This document shows, one piece after another, positions 32,565 through 40,379 of a stretch of DNA of 64,000 nucleotides (its first letter is position 1; the number at the start of each line of letters is the position of its first letter). Source of the DNA: Gammaproteobacteria bacterium (lineage in GTDB: Bacteria; Pseudomonadota; Gammaproteobacteria; Pseudomonadales; JADFDG01); assembly GCA_018262975.1 (NCBI GenBank), contig JADFDG010000006.1:1-64000 (forward strand), written 5' to 3'. The notes under the pieces are model-generated. The model saw only the letters and a list, made by a program, of their open reading frames with translations, searched no databases and was not told the origin of the DNA. The position numbers were made by a program, and so were the translations under genes.

Positions 32565-32622
32565 GGACTTAAAATCCCTCATCCGCAAGGGTATGCCGGT
32601 TCGAGTCCGGCCCCGGGCACCA
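32565..32622 (+). repeat. attachment site: tRNA-Leu(UAA) 3' end, copy 2 (right island boundary)
   Basis: Identical over 58 bp to 20209-20266, including the anticodon loop, T-arm and CCA end. The sequence upstream is unrelated to a tRNA 5' half. It marks the right junction with the chromosome. The 190 bp between the PIN gene and this site show no other feature. Confidence 0.9.
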
Positions 32623-32641
32623 GTCCTGCCGGGCGCTGCGC

Positions 32642-32869
32642 TCAGCCGCCCGGCTTCTTCTCGGCAATGATGCTGCCGTAGATGTCCTTCCCCGACGCCC
32701 GGCGGATATACAGCGCCAGTTCACGCTCCGCTTCGTCGCGGTCGGAAAACGGCCCTTCGAGGGTGCCTTCGCGCGTGGAGAAGTAGTACTTGCCGTTGGA
32801 CACGCTGAAGCGGTCGGCGCGGAAGTGCTTGCGGGTGGCATTGTCGCCGGCGCGGGGGGTATCGGCCAT
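32642..32869 (-). CDS. DUF6316-like small protein
   Basis: This 75-aa protein has the segment HFRADRFSVSNGKYYFSTRE followed by GTLEGPF and a helical acidic region (RDEAERELALYIRRA). This resembles the DUF6316 family of small gammaproteobacterial proteins. The start at 32869 is preferred over an upstream ATG because AGGAG sits 7-8 bases before it. It is the first chromosomal gene right of the island. Function unknown. Confidence 0.75.
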   Translation of the reverse strand: MADTPRAGDNATRKHFRADRFSVSNGKYYFSTREGTLEGPFSDRDEAERELALYIRRASGKDIYGSIIAEKKPGG

Positions 32870-32947
32870 GAGCTCTGCTCCTTGAGTCTGCGTTGGTCCG
32901 GGGAAAATGGCGGGGCAGCGCACCGGCTGCCCCGCGTAAACGCGCGG

Positions 32948-33631
32948 TCAGCCGCCCTTGTAGTCCGGGCCTTCCTTCATCAACCCGTAGAAGTACGTGG
33001 ACATGCGCTGGTTCTCTTCCAGCGACAGGTCGGTGGCCATCTTGCGCACGGTGGTGTGCGACAGCGAACGGATGCTCGAATGACCCAGGTCCACGCCCTT
33101 GCGCGCGATGAAGCCGAGTTTGATCATGCTGGTGGGGCGGCTGAACATGTAGTCCAGTGCCACATCGATGAACTCGTTCATCACCTCGATCTGCGCGTCC
33201 ACGTTGTCGCGGTTGCCCGACATGGTGGCTTCGTGCAGCGCTTCGAAACGGGTGGTGAAGTGTTGCGTCAGCGGCCAGCTCACGTGCGGCACGCCGTCCA
33301 GGTAGATGCGGCGCTCGGCCACGTACGGAGCCAGGCCCTTGAGCTCGTCGTTGGAGAGCTTGGCAACCACCGTCTTGATCAGGCCATGGGTGGTCTTTTC
33401 CACCAGGCTGCCGAGGCCGTCAAACATGCGCTTGCGGAACGGCGTCAGCTCGATCTGGCGCATGGGGCCGTGGAACAGCGCTTCCAGTTGCAGGTCCACG
33501 AACTCGAAGGCGATCTGCGTGAACACCGGTGCCTGCGGCTCGCGGCTGCCCGATTTCATGGCATCGAGGAATTTCGTGGTGTTCTGCTCGAGCGTGGCAG
33601 GGCTGGGGATGGCAACGTAAATACTGGGCAT
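32948..33631 (-). CDS. Conserved-looking helical protein of unknown function (227 aa)
   Basis: I do not recognise the family. The protein has no signal peptide and is largely helical, with the recognisable segments LEQNTTKFLDAMKSGSREPQ, FDGLGSLVEKTTHGLIKTVV, IEVMNEFIDVALDYMFSRP and SHTTVRKMATDLSLEENQRM. Codon use is like the neighbouring chromosomal genes, arguing for a genuine host gene. It is probably monocistronic, with a gap of about 80 bp to the DUF6316 gene. Confidence 0.75.
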   Translation of the reverse strand: MPSIYVAIPSPATLEQNTTKFLDAMKSGSREPQAPVFTQIAFEFVDLQLEALFHGPMRQIELTPFRKRMFDGLGSLVEKTTHGLIKTVVAKLSNDELKGLAPYVAERRIYLDGVPHVSWPLTQHFTTRFEALHEATMSGNRDNVDAQIEVMNEFIDVALDYMFSRPTSMIKLGFIARKGVDLGHSSIRSLSHTTVRKMATDLSLEENQRMSTYFYGLMKEGPDYKGG

Positions 33632-33838
33632 CGGGACGCGGTCCGGCTGTCGGTGGAAGTGACACCGATATTAAGGGTAAACGCCGTGTTTGCGCAGGGA
33701 GGTCAGACCAGGTTGGCCGGAAATGGCCAACGACGGGCCGCCGGCACGGGGCCGGCGGTCGCCATCGAGGGTCTTGCAGCGGGAAGAATCAATCTCGGGC
33801 CATGAGGCCGCGCGTGGCGCGGTATGGCGGGGGGCGAA

Positions 33839-33915
33839 TGGTCGGAGTGAAAGGATTCGAACCTTCGACCCCTACGTCCCGAACGTAGTGCTCTACCAGG
33901 CTGAGCTACACTCCG
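33839..33915 (-). tRNA. tRNA-Pro (anticodon CGG)
   Basis: A full cloverleaf can be read on the minus strand. The acceptor arms CGGAGTG/CACTCCG are at 33915-33909 and 33849-33843, the D-arm contains AGCTCAGCCTGGTAGAGC, and the anticodon stem CTACG/CGTAG encloses loop TTCGGGA, giving CGG. The T-arm contains GGTTCGAATCC and the encoded CCA end is at 33839-33841. Confidence 0.97.
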
Positions 33916-34005
33916 ACGCCCCGTCCGAGGCCGCGTATTCTACACATCCGCACCCGGAGTGCAAAAAAATTTAACGATGCACCGCCGGTCGCGCGGCCGG
34001 GCGGA

Positions 34006-34707
34006 TCACGCCCCGGTCAGGCCGGCCAGATCAGCCGCCAGCCCGTCACGGATCAGGCGGACGGTGGCGGCGCGCGTGCGGCGCTTGGTGGTGGCGAAGG
34101 CGCGTGTATCCAGCGCCGCCAGCCGCTCTGCCTGCACGCAGGCGAAATCCAGCAGCGACAGCTCGTCCACCACCTCGTCGAGGTAGCCGGCATCCACCGC
34201 CACCGACGGGGCGAAGATCTCCGCGTTGAGGACGGCGCGGCTGAAATAGCGCGGGCTCAGGCGGTCGCGGCCCAGTTCGGCGCCGAACTGCGGCATGGTC
34301 ATGCCGATCTGCACTTCGTTCAGGCCGATCTTGAAGTTGCCCTCGGTACCGGTGCGCCAGTCGGCGGTGAACAGCAGGATGCCGCCCATGGCCAGCGCAT
34401 GCCCGCTGCAGGCGATCACCACCGGCTTGGGGAATTCGTAGAGGCGCAGCGCCAGTTCGGCACCGGCCTGCACCAGTGCCTTCATGGCAGCCGGGCCGGC
34501 GCCCATCACCGACAGGTCGAAACCGGCGGAAAAACGCCCGTCGCGTCCGGTGAGCACCAGCGCGCGCACGCCGGCATCGGCTTCGATCCCGTCGAGACGG
34601 GCGTTCAGCTGGTCGATCAGCGCGTGCGAGAAGGCGTTGGCCTTGCCGTCGTCGAGCGTGACCAGGGCCAGCTGCTTGTCGCGTTCGAGGCGGACGATGT
34701 CGGTCAT
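34006..34707 (-). CDS. Crotonase / enoyl-CoA hydratase family protein
   Basis: This 233-aa crotonase-fold protein has the oxyanion-hole segments GRDGRFSAGFDLSVMG (about 54-69) and CSGHALAMGGILL (about 99-111). At the positions of the two catalytic glutamates the residues are NEVQIGMTMPQFG-like, with a single acidic residue (E130 region), so hydratase activity is uncertain and another acyl-CoA reaction is possible. Length is on the short side for the family. It stands alone between tRNA-Pro and the regulator pair. A beta-oxidation or acyl-CoA role is inferred. Confidence 0.88.
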   Translation of the reverse strand: MTDIVRLERDKQLALVTLDDGKANAFSHALIDQLNARLDGIEADAGVRALVLTGRDGRFSAGFDLSVMGAGPAAMKALVQAGAELALRLYEFPKPVVIACSGHALAMGGILLFTADWRTGTEGNFKIGLNEVQIGMTMPQFGAELGRDRLSPRYFSRAVLNAEIFAPSVAVDAGYLDEVVDELSLLDFACVQAERLAALDTRAFATTKRRTRAATVRLIRDGLAADLAGLTGA

Positions 34708-34771
34708 GGCAGGCTCCGGGGCGGTGATGGCGCGATGATAGCCGCCCCCGGGGGCACCGCAAGCATTCGCC

Positions 34772-35722
34772 TCAGCCGGTCGCCGTGGCGGCGGGGCGGG
34801 CGCGCAGGCGCGCCAGGTAACTGCCGATGCGCTGCGACAGCGTGCGCTCGGCCTCGGAGGCGGCTTCTTCCACGCGCAGGGCTGCCGGCACCGCCGCCAC
34901 GCTGCGGCGGGCCTCCTGGTGGCGGGCGATGGAGGCTTCCAGGCTGCGCGCCAGCATGCCGGGACGCAACGGCTTGGGCAGGTAGCGGAACACCTGCGCC
35001 TGGTTGATCAGGCGGATCAGCCGCGGCGTGTCGCGCATGGCCGTGACCACGATGCCGACCACGTCCGGGTAGTTCTGCTTGAGCGTGTGCAGCAGGTGGG
35101 TCATGTCATCGCCGTTGACCATCGCCTCGGTGACCACCACGCCGATCGGCCGCTTGCCGAGCAGTTCCACGGCCTGCGTCAGGTTAGTGGCCTCGTGCAC
35201 GGGGCGCGCGCCGCCGACAATGCCACGCACGGCAGCGGCACTGTGTGGCTCGCTGTCGATCACCAGGATCTCGCAGGTCGCGTCGGGCCGGCTTTCCGGT
35301 GCCGCGGGTGCGTCGCGTGCTTCGAGTGCGGCGGTGCGCTGTGCCAGCGCCACGGCAACGGCCTCGCGCACGGTCTTCTGGATGCCGTCGACGGTCCAGG
35401 GTTTGCTCAGGTAGCGCCAGATACCGCCGTCGTTCACCGCGTCGATGGCGGCATCGAGGTCGGAATAGCCGGTGAGCAGTATGCGCACGGTGTCCGGCGA
35501 GCGTTCGCGCACGCCGGCCAGCAGTTCCGCGCCGAGCATCTGCGGCATGCGCTGGTCGCTCACCACCACGTCAATACGCTGCTCGCTGACCAGCCTCAGG
35601 GCTTCCTGCGGATCGGTGGTGACCAGCACCCGGCACAACGGCCGGAACAGGATGTTCAGCGTGCGCAGGATGCGTTCCTCGTCGTCCACGAACAGTACCG
35701 TGGCCTGGCGCGGGTCGTTCAT
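34772..35722 (-). CDS. Response regulator with two receiver domains
   Basis: The first receiver (about 7-120) has the acidic pair in FVDDEE, the phosphoacceptor D56 (VVVSDQRMP), T84 and K107, so it should be phosphorylated. The second (about 150-260) keeps VIDSE and K250 but has E199 (VVVTEAMV) where the phosphorylated Asp should be. There is no DNA-binding or enzymatic output domain; the C-terminal 50 residues are Ala/Arg-rich. The start overlaps the stop of the upstream histidine kinase by 4 bp, so they form a two-component pair. Confidence 0.88.
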   Translation of the reverse strand: MNDPRQATVLFVDDEERILRTLNILFRPLCRVLVTTDPQEALRLVSEQRIDVVVSDQRMPQMLGAELLAGVRERSPDTVRILLTGYSDLDAAIDAVNDGGIWRYLSKPWTVDGIQKTVREAVAVALAQRTAALEARDAPAAPESRPDATCEILVIDSEPHSAAAVRGIVGGARPVHEATNLTQAVELLGKRPIGVVVTEAMVNGDDMTHLLHTLKQNYPDVVGIVVTAMRDTPRLIRLINQAQVFRYLPKPLRPGMLARSLEASIARHQEARRSVAAVPAALRVEEAASEAERTLSQRIGSYLARLRARPAATATG

Positions 35723-37047
35723 GCGTGCATCCTCCGGTGTTCAGGGGCGGGCAGGGCGGTGTTGGCGGCCGTGGCAGGCAAGTCGCGACTGACCGGCAGG
35801 CTCACCACGAAACGCGTTCCTCTTCCGGGCGCGGAGGCCACGCGCAGGGCGCCGCCGTGTTCCTGCACAATGCGGTAGCAGATGGCGAGTCCAAGGCCGG
35901 TGCCCTGGCCCACCGGCTTGGTGGTGAAGAACGGATCGAAAATGCGCGGCAGGACATCGCGCGGGATGCCCTTGCCGGTGTCCTGGACGGTGATGCTGAC
36001 GTGCCCGCCCTCGTGGCGGGTGCGCACCAGGATGCGGCCGCGGCCGTCGATAGCCTGGGCGCCGTTGGTAATGAGGTTGAGCAGCACCTGGTTGATCTGC
36101 GACGGCACGCAGGCGATCGGCGGCAAGTCGCCGAGGTCGCGCAACACCTCGACGCGTTCCTTGAGCACGTTGCGCGCGATCAGCAGGGCGCCCGCCACGC
36201 ATTCGTTGATGTCGACGTCCTCGCTGGCCGCGCGGTCCAGCCGCGAGAAGTCCTTGAGGCTGGACACCAGTTCGCCGATCTGCGTGCAGCCGTAGATCGT
36301 GTCCTCGAGCAACTGGCCGAGGTCTTCCAGCAACAGTTGCGGCGCGTCGCGGTCGAGGCGCTGGCGGGTGGCCATGACCTGTGCCGCCACGTGGTCGGGA
36401 TCGGCGTCGGCATCGCCGAGCAGGTGCACCAGGTCGAGGGTTTCGTCGGCAACGGCGCGCAGACCGGCGACCAGACCCTGCAGCATCTCCACGTTGTTGC
36501 GCACGTAGCCCAGCGGCGTGTTCAGTTCGTGGGCAACGCCCGCCACCATCTGGCCCAGCGAGGCCATCTTTTCCGACTGCACCAGGTGCGCCTGCGACTC
36601 CTTCAGGCGATGCAGCGCGCCGGCCAGCTCCTGGTTGCGCCGCGCGATGCGCTGATCCATGGCCTTGAGCAGGTCCACCACCACGCCCATGCCGGCGTAG
36701 TCGCCGTCGCGGGTGATGATGAAGTCCTCGCGGATGGGAAAGCCGATCCTTGCCGTCACCTGCGGCGAAGCGTCTTCGACCGTGCTGTCGGCCTCGACGC
36801 AAATGGGGTCGCGCTGCATGAGATCGGCTACTGTGCGCCGGCCATAGAGGTCGCGGCCAAAGCGACTGAGGTAGACCTGCTGCACGGCATGGCGGGTGAG
36901 GACGCCCACCGGACGGTTGCCCTCCAGTACGGGCAGCGACAGGAACGGCTCGCAGGCGCTGTCGAGCAGCGTCTCCGCGGCGGCGGCAATACTGGTTTCC
37001 GGTGACAGCGCGACGCAGTCGCGTGCCAGTGCGGCGATCGTGGACAT
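35719..37047 (-). CDS. CBS-domain sensor histidine kinase
   Basis: Two CBS motifs (about 1-130) precede a coiled-coil linker, HisKA with H173 ([13 protein letters not shown]) and a HATPase domain with [30 protein letters not shown] and GTGLGLAI. There are no transmembrane segments, so it is cytosolic; the CBS pair may sense adenine nucleotides or another ligand. It is followed by the double-receiver regulator (ATGA overlap). The target process is unknown. Confidence 0.9.
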   Translation of the reverse strand: MSTIAALARDCVALSPETSIAAAAETLLDSACEPFLSLPVLEGNRPVGVLTRHAVQQVYLSRFGRDLYGRRTVADLMQRDPICVEADSTVEDASPQVTARIGFPIREDFIITRDGDYAGMGVVVDLLKAMDQRIARRNQELAGALHRLKESQAHLVQSEKMASLGQMVAGVAHELNTPLGYVRNNVEMLQGLVAGLRAVADETLDLVHLLGDADADPDHVAAQVMATRQRLDRDAPQLLLEDLGQLLEDTIYGCTQIGELVSSLKDFSRLDRAASEDVDINECVAGALLIARNVLKERVEVLRDLGDLPPIACVPSQINQVLLNLITNGAQAIDGRGRILVRTRHEGGHVSITVQDTGKGIPRDVLPRIFDPFFTTKPVGQGTGLGLAICYRIVQEHGGALRVASAPGRGTRFVVSLPVSRDLPATAANTALPAPEHRRMHA

Positions 37048-37197
37048 GCACGGCTCCTCGATCCGCCTGCGGCTCCTGCCGGGGCTGGCGTCCTGCCTTT
37101 ACAAGGCGGTTTACGGCGGCGAGTGTCGTGCGTGAATGCTAACGAATGATGACATTCCGGCGACGCTGGCCGCCGCCGGAAGTTTCGTGCGGGACTT

Positions 37198-38556
37198 TCA
37201 GAGGTACGGGCGCAGGATGGTGTCGCCGCGCACTTCGGCGCGGATCACGTGCAGGAAGGTGTAGGCGCCCAGCAGCTTGCGCGCCAGGAAGATGAACTCC
37301 TTGGGCGGCACGTCGAAATGCAGTGACAGCGCGGATTTCGACGCCTTCAGCATCACGCGGTCGGGCAGGTCGCTCTTGCCCCACAGGTATTCCTTGCTGT
37401 CGTTGAGCACGTAGTCCGGCATCGGGTGCACGTCCGGGTCGGCCAGCACTTCCACGGCCATGAAGCACAACTCCACAAAGCCGTCGAGCACGCTGTCCGG
37501 CACGTTCTTGTTCAGGAACTTCAGGTCGTGCATGGCCTTGACCAGGCGAGTGCGATCGCGGAAATACGAGGCGCGGATCATTTCGCGGCCCGGGCCCAGC
37601 ACCGCGTCGTCGAAATCGCGGAAGGCGCCGAAATCCAGCAACACGATGCGGTCCTTGCCGTCGTCGCCGATCTGGATCAGGTAGTTGCCGAAGTTGGGAT
37701 CGGTCTGCATCTTGCTCCAGACGAACACTTCCTGGCAGCAGATGTCCATGATCGCCTTGCCGATCTCGTTGCGGCGCGCCTGCGGCAGGCCCAGCACCTT
37801 CGGGTCGGACACGCCCACGCCGCGCTCGAAGGAGGTGCACAGCACGTTGCCGGTGGAGTATTCCGGGAACACGTCCGGCACGCGGTAGCGCGGGTCGTCC
37901 TTGAGGATCTCGCCGAAATGGCGGGTGGTGTCCAGTTCGAGGTGGTAGTTCACCTCGCGCTTGAGCATTGAATGGACTTCATCCAGCCACTGGTTGAACT
38001 CCTCGGTGATCGGCACCAGGCGGGTGAGCTTGAGCAGTTGCACCATCGCCTGCAGGTCGCTGTCGATGGCGGCGGCCACGCCCGGGTACTGGATCTTCAG
38101 CGCCAGTTCCTTGCCGTCGGACTTGCGGCGCGCCTTGTGCACCTGGCCCAGCGAGGCGGCGCCCAGCGGCTCGGTCTCGATGTCCAGTTCGTCCATGCGC
38201 TCGCCGAGTTCGCTGCGCAGGTGGCGCGACAGCGCCGACCATTCCAGCGCGGTGGTCTCCGATTCCAGCGTGTGCAGCGCGGCGGTGACTTCCGCCGGCA
38301 GGAAGTGTTCGCCCAGCAGCGCCATCATCTGGCCGACTTTCACCACGCTGCCCTTGAGCTTGCCGAGCTCGTGCACCAGGTACTGGGCCTGTTCGGAGAG
38401 GATTTCCTTCTGCCGCTGCTCGCGCTCCTCGCCGGAGTTCAGCAGGTTGCCGGCGGACTGCAGCGCGAAGCGCGCGGAGGCCATGAAACCGGCCTTGGCC
38501 ATCGAAAAACGGCGCTCCAGCGCACCGGTCTTGATGCGGCTGACCTTCTCGGACAT
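37198..38556 (-). CDS. AarF/ABC1/UbiB-family atypical kinase
   Basis: Members of this family support quinone biosynthesis or lipid homeostasis, and several bind or hydrolyse ATP. The 452-aa protein has the signature KxGQ motif (GSVVKVGQMMALLG, about 75-88), the Ala-rich loop GAASLGQVHKA, and the metal-binding DxN and DFG equivalents TDPNFGNYLI and LLDFGAFRDF. Classical UbiB C-terminal membrane helices are not obvious. The start at 38556 has GGAG upstream; a longer frame runs into the divergent hydrolase gene and is rejected. Confidence 0.9.
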   Translation of the reverse strand: MSEKVSRIKTGALERRFSMAKAGFMASARFALQSAGNLLNSGEEREQRQKEILSEQAQYLVHELGKLKGSVVKVGQMMALLGEHFLPAEVTAALHTLESETTALEWSALSRHLRSELGERMDELDIETEPLGAASLGQVHKARRKSDGKELALKIQYPGVAAAIDSDLQAMVQLLKLTRLVPITEEFNQWLDEVHSMLKREVNYHLELDTTRHFGEILKDDPRYRVPDVFPEYSTGNVLCTSFERGVGVSDPKVLGLPQARRNEIGKAIMDICCQEVFVWSKMQTDPNFGNYLIQIGDDGKDRIVLLDFGAFRDFDDAVLGPGREMIRASYFRDRTRLVKAMHDLKFLNKNVPDSVLDGFVELCFMAVEVLADPDVHPMPDYVLNDSKEYLWGKSDLPDRVMLKASKSALSLHFDVPPKEFIFLARKLLGAYTFLHVIRAEVRGDTILRPYL

Positions 38557-38692
38557 CGGGAACTCCAGGTGGCAGGGGCGGGCGACGGCCGCCGGCGCGC
38601 GGATTGTAAGCGAATGCACGCGGCCTGCCTGCGCATTGTCCGACCGGCGCGTCATGCCGATAATCCGTCTTTCCGCCACGAGGGCCCCGAGC

Positions 38693-39457
38693 ATGCCGAC
38701 GCCGGCCACCGATACCTGGGTGCTCCTGAGAGGACTCATCCGCGAGCAGCGGCACTGGGAGCAGTTTCCGGCGGTGCTGGCCGCGCAATTGCCCGGGGCT
38801 CGTATTGTCTGCATCGACCTGCCGGGCAACGGCGCCCGCTGCGAGGAGCCCAGCCCTTGGCGGATCCGCGGCATGGTCGACGGGCTGCGCGCCGACCTGG
38901 CAGCACGCGGCGAGCAAGGGCCTTTCTCGGTGGTGGCGCTGTCGCTGGGCGGCATGACGGCGCTGGAATGGATGAGCCTGTACCCGCAGGAAGTGCGCCG
39001 CGCGGCGTTGATCAACACCAGCCTGAGCGCGCTCAGTCCTTTCTGGCATCGCCTGCGCCCGGCCAATTACGTGCGCATGCTGGCCGGTGTCGCGGCCGGT
39101 GGCATTGCGCGCGAGCGCATGATCCTCGACATCACCACCAACCAGGTCGATGACATCGAGCCCATCGCGCAGCGCTGGGCAGGGTATGCGCGCGAGTACC
39201 CGGTGAGCCCGCGCAGCATGCTGGCGCAGTTGTTCGCCGCCGGCACCTACCGTCGCCCCGCGCAGGGGCCGTCGTGTCCGGCGCTGGTGCTCAATGGCGG
39301 GGGCGACCGCCTGGTGGACCCGCGTTGCAGCGAGCGGGTCGCCGCGGTGTTCGGCCTGCCGCTCGAGCGCCACCTGCAGGCCGGCCATGACCTCGCGCTG
39401 GACGCCCCGCAGTGGCTGGCCGCGCGGTTGGCTGCCTTCGCAGCCCGCACCGCCTGA
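38693..39457 (+). CDS. Alpha/beta hydrolase
   Basis: The 254-aa alpha/beta hydrolase has its nucleophile elbow at ALSLGGMTA (Ser at about 84), an acid in NGGGDRLVDP (about 210) and a histidine in AGHDLALDAP (about 234), so the triad is complete. The opening WVLLRGLIREQRHWEQF resembles hydrolases with an N-terminal LLRGL strand. Substrate unknown; esterase or thioesterase activity is plausible given the next gene. It is divergent from the AarF-family gene (136 bp) and 43 bp upstream of a thioesterase gene. Confidence 0.85.
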   Translation: MPTPATDTWVLLRGLIREQRHWEQFPAVLAAQLPGARIVCIDLPGNGARCEEPSPWRIRGMVDGLRADLAARGEQGPFSVVALSLGGMTALEWMSLYPQEVRRAALINTSLSALSPFWHRLRPANYVRMLAGVAAGGIARERMILDITTNQVDDIEPIAQRWAGYAREYPVSPRSMLAQLFAAGTYRRPAQGPSCPALVLNGGGDRLVDPRCSERVAAVFGLPLERHLQAGHDLALDAPQWLAARLAAFAARTA

Positions 39458-39500
39458 ATATCAGCGAATATTCCCGACAATCCCCGGAGATCCCCGCACG

Positions 39501-40277
39501 ATGTTCGAGTTCGACCAGTTTTCCGGGCTCACCGCGCTCGGTGAACACCGCTACGGCGTCACCCTCAGTGACCGCTGGAACGTTGGTCCGGTGCCCAACG
39601 GCGGCTACCTGATCGCGCTGGCCGGCAAGGCCATGGCCGAGGCCTGCACGCACAAGGACCCGCTGACCATCACCGGCCACTACCTGCGCCCCGCGGTGGC
39701 CGGTCCGGCGGAACTGGTGGTGACGCCGGTGAAGCAGGGCGGCACCTTCGACAACGCGCAGGTGTCGATCGTGCAGGCCGGCAGCGAGCGCTGCCGGTTT
39801 ATCGGCGCCTACGGCACGCTGGCGCAGATCAGCGGGCCGAGCTGGCGCGAGGCCGGTCCGCCGCAGATGCCGCCGCCGGAAGCCTGCCGCGAATTGCCGA
39901 AGACGGTGACCATCGCCAGTCGCTACGAATCGCGTTTCGATCCGGCCAGCACCGCCTGGTTGTCGGGTGAGCAGGGGCCGTCGGAATTCCGGGTCTGGAT
40001 ACGCCACGTCGACGGGCGTCCCAACGATGCGCTGAGCCTGTTGCTGTATGCCGATGCGTTGCCGCCGCCGGTGTTCAACCGCGTGGGTCCGTCCGGCTGG
40101 GTACCGACCGTGGAACTGACGGTGCACCTGCGTGCGGTGCCGGCGCCGGGTTTCGTGCAGTGCCGATTCCACACGCGCTTCGTCACCAGCGGCCTGCTGG
40201 AGACCGATGGCGAGCTGTGGGATTCGCGCGGGGAGCTGGTAGCGTTGTCGCGGCAACTGGCGCGGTTGCGCGGGTAA
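39501..40277 (+). CDS. Acyl-CoA thioesterase (double hot-dog fold)
   Basis: The 258-aa protein has a TesB/4HBT-type double hot-dog layout. The N-terminal hot dog has WNVGPVPNGGYLIALAGKAM and ITGHYLRPAVAGPAELVV, and the C-terminal one has WIRHVDGRPNDALSLLLYAD and WVPTVELTVHLRAVPAPGFV. Such enzymes release CoA from acyl-CoA esters. The start at 39501 is in frame with a longer, unsupported extension. It is likely co-transcribed with the alpha/beta hydrolase and ended by the long inverted repeat downstream. Confidence 0.88.
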   Translation: MFEFDQFSGLTALGEHRYGVTLSDRWNVGPVPNGGYLIALAGKAMAEACTHKDPLTITGHYLRPAVAGPAELVVTPVKQGGTFDNAQVSIVQAGSERCRFIGAYGTLAQISGPSWREAGPPQMPPPEACRELPKTVTIASRYESRFDPASTAWLSGEQGPSEFRVWIRHVDGRPNDALSLLLYADALPPPVFNRVGPSGWVPTVELTVHLRAVPAPGFVQCRFHTRFVTSGLLETDGELWDSRGELVALSRQLARLRG

Positions 40278-40298
40278 AAGAGATCGGGGGGCAGAAAG

Positions 40299-40361
40299 AT
40301 CGGGGGCATGGCCCCCTCGCTACAGGGTGTTCCGATGTAGCGAGGGGGCCATGCCCCCGAT
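40299..40361. terminator. 26-bp perfect inverted repeat between convergent genes (repeat family)
   Basis: The arms 40299-40324 and 40336-40361 are exact complements around an 11-base centre. The repeat lies between the thioesterase (+) and prc (-) genes, where a bidirectional terminator is needed. Its core, GTAGCGAGGGGGCCATGCCC, recurs at 58955-58974, so it is also a dispersed repeat of the REP type. Confidence 0.75.
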
Positions 40362-40379
40362 GCTCTTTCTTTCCGACCC

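Larger units (their letters stand above)
20267..32622. mobile_element. Second island segment bounded by 58-bp direct repeats, no integrase
   Basis: The segment lies between two identical tRNA-Leu 3' ends. It holds defence- and conflict-type genes: AbiEi/AbiEii, a truncated polymorphic-toxin-like ORF, two putative immunity modules and a Phd/PIN pair. There is no integrase inside, so it is either a non-autonomous island mobilised by the neighbouring integrase or the remnant of an older insertion. Ordinary chromosomal genes start immediately to its right. Confidence 0.72.

Noticed and set aside
33839..33915. tRNA-Pro as a second island attachment site
   Set aside because: No repeat of its 3' end and no integrase are present nearby; flanking genes look chromosomal.
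35725..37005. A 426-codon plus-strand frame opposite the histidine kinase
   Set aside because: The minus strand encodes an unmistakable histidine kinase; the plus frame is low-complexity.
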